A stretch of DNA of 64,000 nucleotides. It comes from Cystobacter ferrugineus. Lineage in GTDB: Bacteria; Myxococcota; Myxococcia; Myxococcales; Myxococcaceae. Position 1 is the stretch's first letter. Each line of letters begins with the position of its first letter. Location of the stretch: positions 84,888 to 148,887 of the forward strand of contig NZ_MPIN01000007.1 in NCBI RefSeq assembly GCF_001887355.1, read 5' to 3'. This document shows, piece after piece, positions 63,305 to 64,000 of the stretch. The notes beneath the pieces were generated by a model that did no database searches, was not told the DNA's origin, and was given only the letters and a program-made list of their open reading frames with translations. Made by a program: the position numbers and the translations under genes.

Positions 63305-63500
63305 GGCGCCCAACCATACCCGGACACCGTCCGTCCTGGCCCTGTCCGGTGAGACAAGCCCCCACGAGGAGTATGGCTGGAATGGGACGCCCGGGAGGGA
63401 AGCGACCTGGCGGGAGCACGGGGGCCGCCCATCGGGGCCCGGGGTGGTGTAGAGGGGAGGGCGCCTCGTGTTTCACGAATCGAACCCGGAGCCCGTCCTC

Positions 63501-64000
63501 ATGAGCACCCCCCGGTTGAACGTCACCACCGCCACCGCCACGTCCGAGCGCATCTGGGAGGAGGAGATCATCCCCCGGCTGCACGACTACATCCGCATCC
63601 CCAACAAGTCGCCCAGCTTCGACAAGGAGTGGGCGAAGAGCGGGCACATGGACAAGGCGGTGAAGCTCATCGCCGGCTGGTGCGAGTCCCAGGCGAAGCA
63701 CATCCCCGGCCTCAAGGTGGAGGTGGTGACGCTCAAGAACGAGCAGGGCGAGGCGCGCACCCCCGTCATCTACATGGAGATTCCCGGCACGGGCGACGAC
63801 ACGGTGGTGCTCTACGGCCACCTGGACAAGCAGCCGGAGATGACGGGCTGGCGCGCGGGGCTCTCCCCCTGGGAGCCGGTGCGCGAGGGCGACAAGCTCT
63901 ACGGGCGTGGCGGCGCGGATGATGGGTACTCGGCCTTCGCGTCGCTGGCGGCCATCCGCCTCTTGCGCGAGCAGGGCGTGCCGCACGCGCGCTGCGTGGT
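63501..64000 (+). CDS. M20-family dipeptidase, cut by window end
   Basis: The first 166 codons are seen. Metal-site beginnings are clear: His/Asp in VVLYGHLDKQPEM and Asp in YGRGGADDGYSAF, matching the M20 carnosinase/dipeptidase group (H-L-D-x-Q-P). No signal peptide, so cytosolic. The ATG at 63501 follows CGGAG; an in-frame GTG at 63468 has a stronger RBS (GGGGAGG 7 nt upstream) and would add 11 residues, so the start is unsettled. Unlike the secreted M20 enzyme at 13127-14524, this one would trim imported dipeptides. Confidence 0.88.
   Translation, partial: MSTPRLNVTTATATSERIWEEEIIPRLHDYIRIPNKSPSFDKEWAKSGHMDKAVKLIAGWCESQAKHIPGLKVEVVTLKNEQGEARTPVIYMEIPGTGDDTVVLYGHLDKQPEMTGWRAGLSPWEPVREGDKLYGRGGADDGYSAFASLAAIRLLREQGVPHARCV

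Noticed and set aside
59094-63986. Reading the HEAT protein as a 1630-residue protein starting near 63986
   Set aside because: The upstream part is antisense to the M20 gene and overlaps the intact SDR gene in another frame; a good RBS and ATG exist at 62426.

Overview
The window is very GC-rich, with strong G/C bias at third codon positions and mostly short intergenic gaps. It looks like a chromosomal segment of a myxobacterium, probably the Cystobacter/Archangium/Stigmatella group. Supporting this are a DUF2378 protein (a family essentially confined to Myxococcales), a myxochelin-type aminotransferase behind a Fur box, a lipoxygenase, many lipoproteins and secreted hydrolases, and several HEAT/TPR proteins. 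Genus is an inference from gene content only.

Layout. 1-2227: end of glmU and all of glmS (UDP-GlcNAc supply). 2238-4133: a lipoxygenase with all five iron ligands. 4299-8113: a class Ia ribonucleotide reductase operon, nrdA-nrdB, behind a cobalamin riboswitch. 8259-11839: a membrane protein, recA and a Cys-rich repeat lipoprotein. 11862-16816: two head-to-head operons (secreted M20 peptidase and C39-type lipoprotein; L-Ala-D/L-Glu epimerase and DUF819 permease) that look like a murein-peptide use cluster. 16817-20875: a more A/T-rich, partly decayed accessory patch holding a frameshifted secreted papain-fold toxin candidate with a duplicated-domain immunity candidate, two NTF2-like proteins, a YdcF protein and the remnant of an alanine/glycine symporter. 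20937-28812: M14 carboxypeptidase, TonB receptor plus lipoprotein, an Ala/Gly-rich protein and a TPR protein.

28828-36919: tandem Uma2-type genes around a broken HEAT gene, tex, an aldo/keto reductase, and an HSP90-family chaperone translationally coupled to a helical-repeat protein. 37086-41520: LETM1-like protein, an MHS transporter, then an iron-regulated MFS exporter and mxcL. 41633-45464: HAMP membrane protein, fmt, a degenerate dehydroquinase fusion, rsmB. 45472-51195: pseudokinase, DUF2378 protein, two alpha/beta hydrolases, a LysR regulator, a glycosyltransferase. 51588-55049: a complete AraFGH-type sugar ABC transporter. 55106-64000: two SDRs, a Cys-less thioredoxin-fold protein, secreted proteins, an 1110-residue HEAT protein and the start of an M20 peptidase.

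The most interesting items are the riboswitch-controlled nrdAB, the secreted papain-like toxin/immunity pair, the catalytically dead dehydroquinase fusion between fmt and rsmB, the Fur-controlled exporter/mxcL unit, the HSP90/repeat-protein operon, and a TonB receptor whose Shine-Dalgarno lies inside a perfect hairpin. No tRNA, rRNA, CRISPR array or insertion sequence was recognised.
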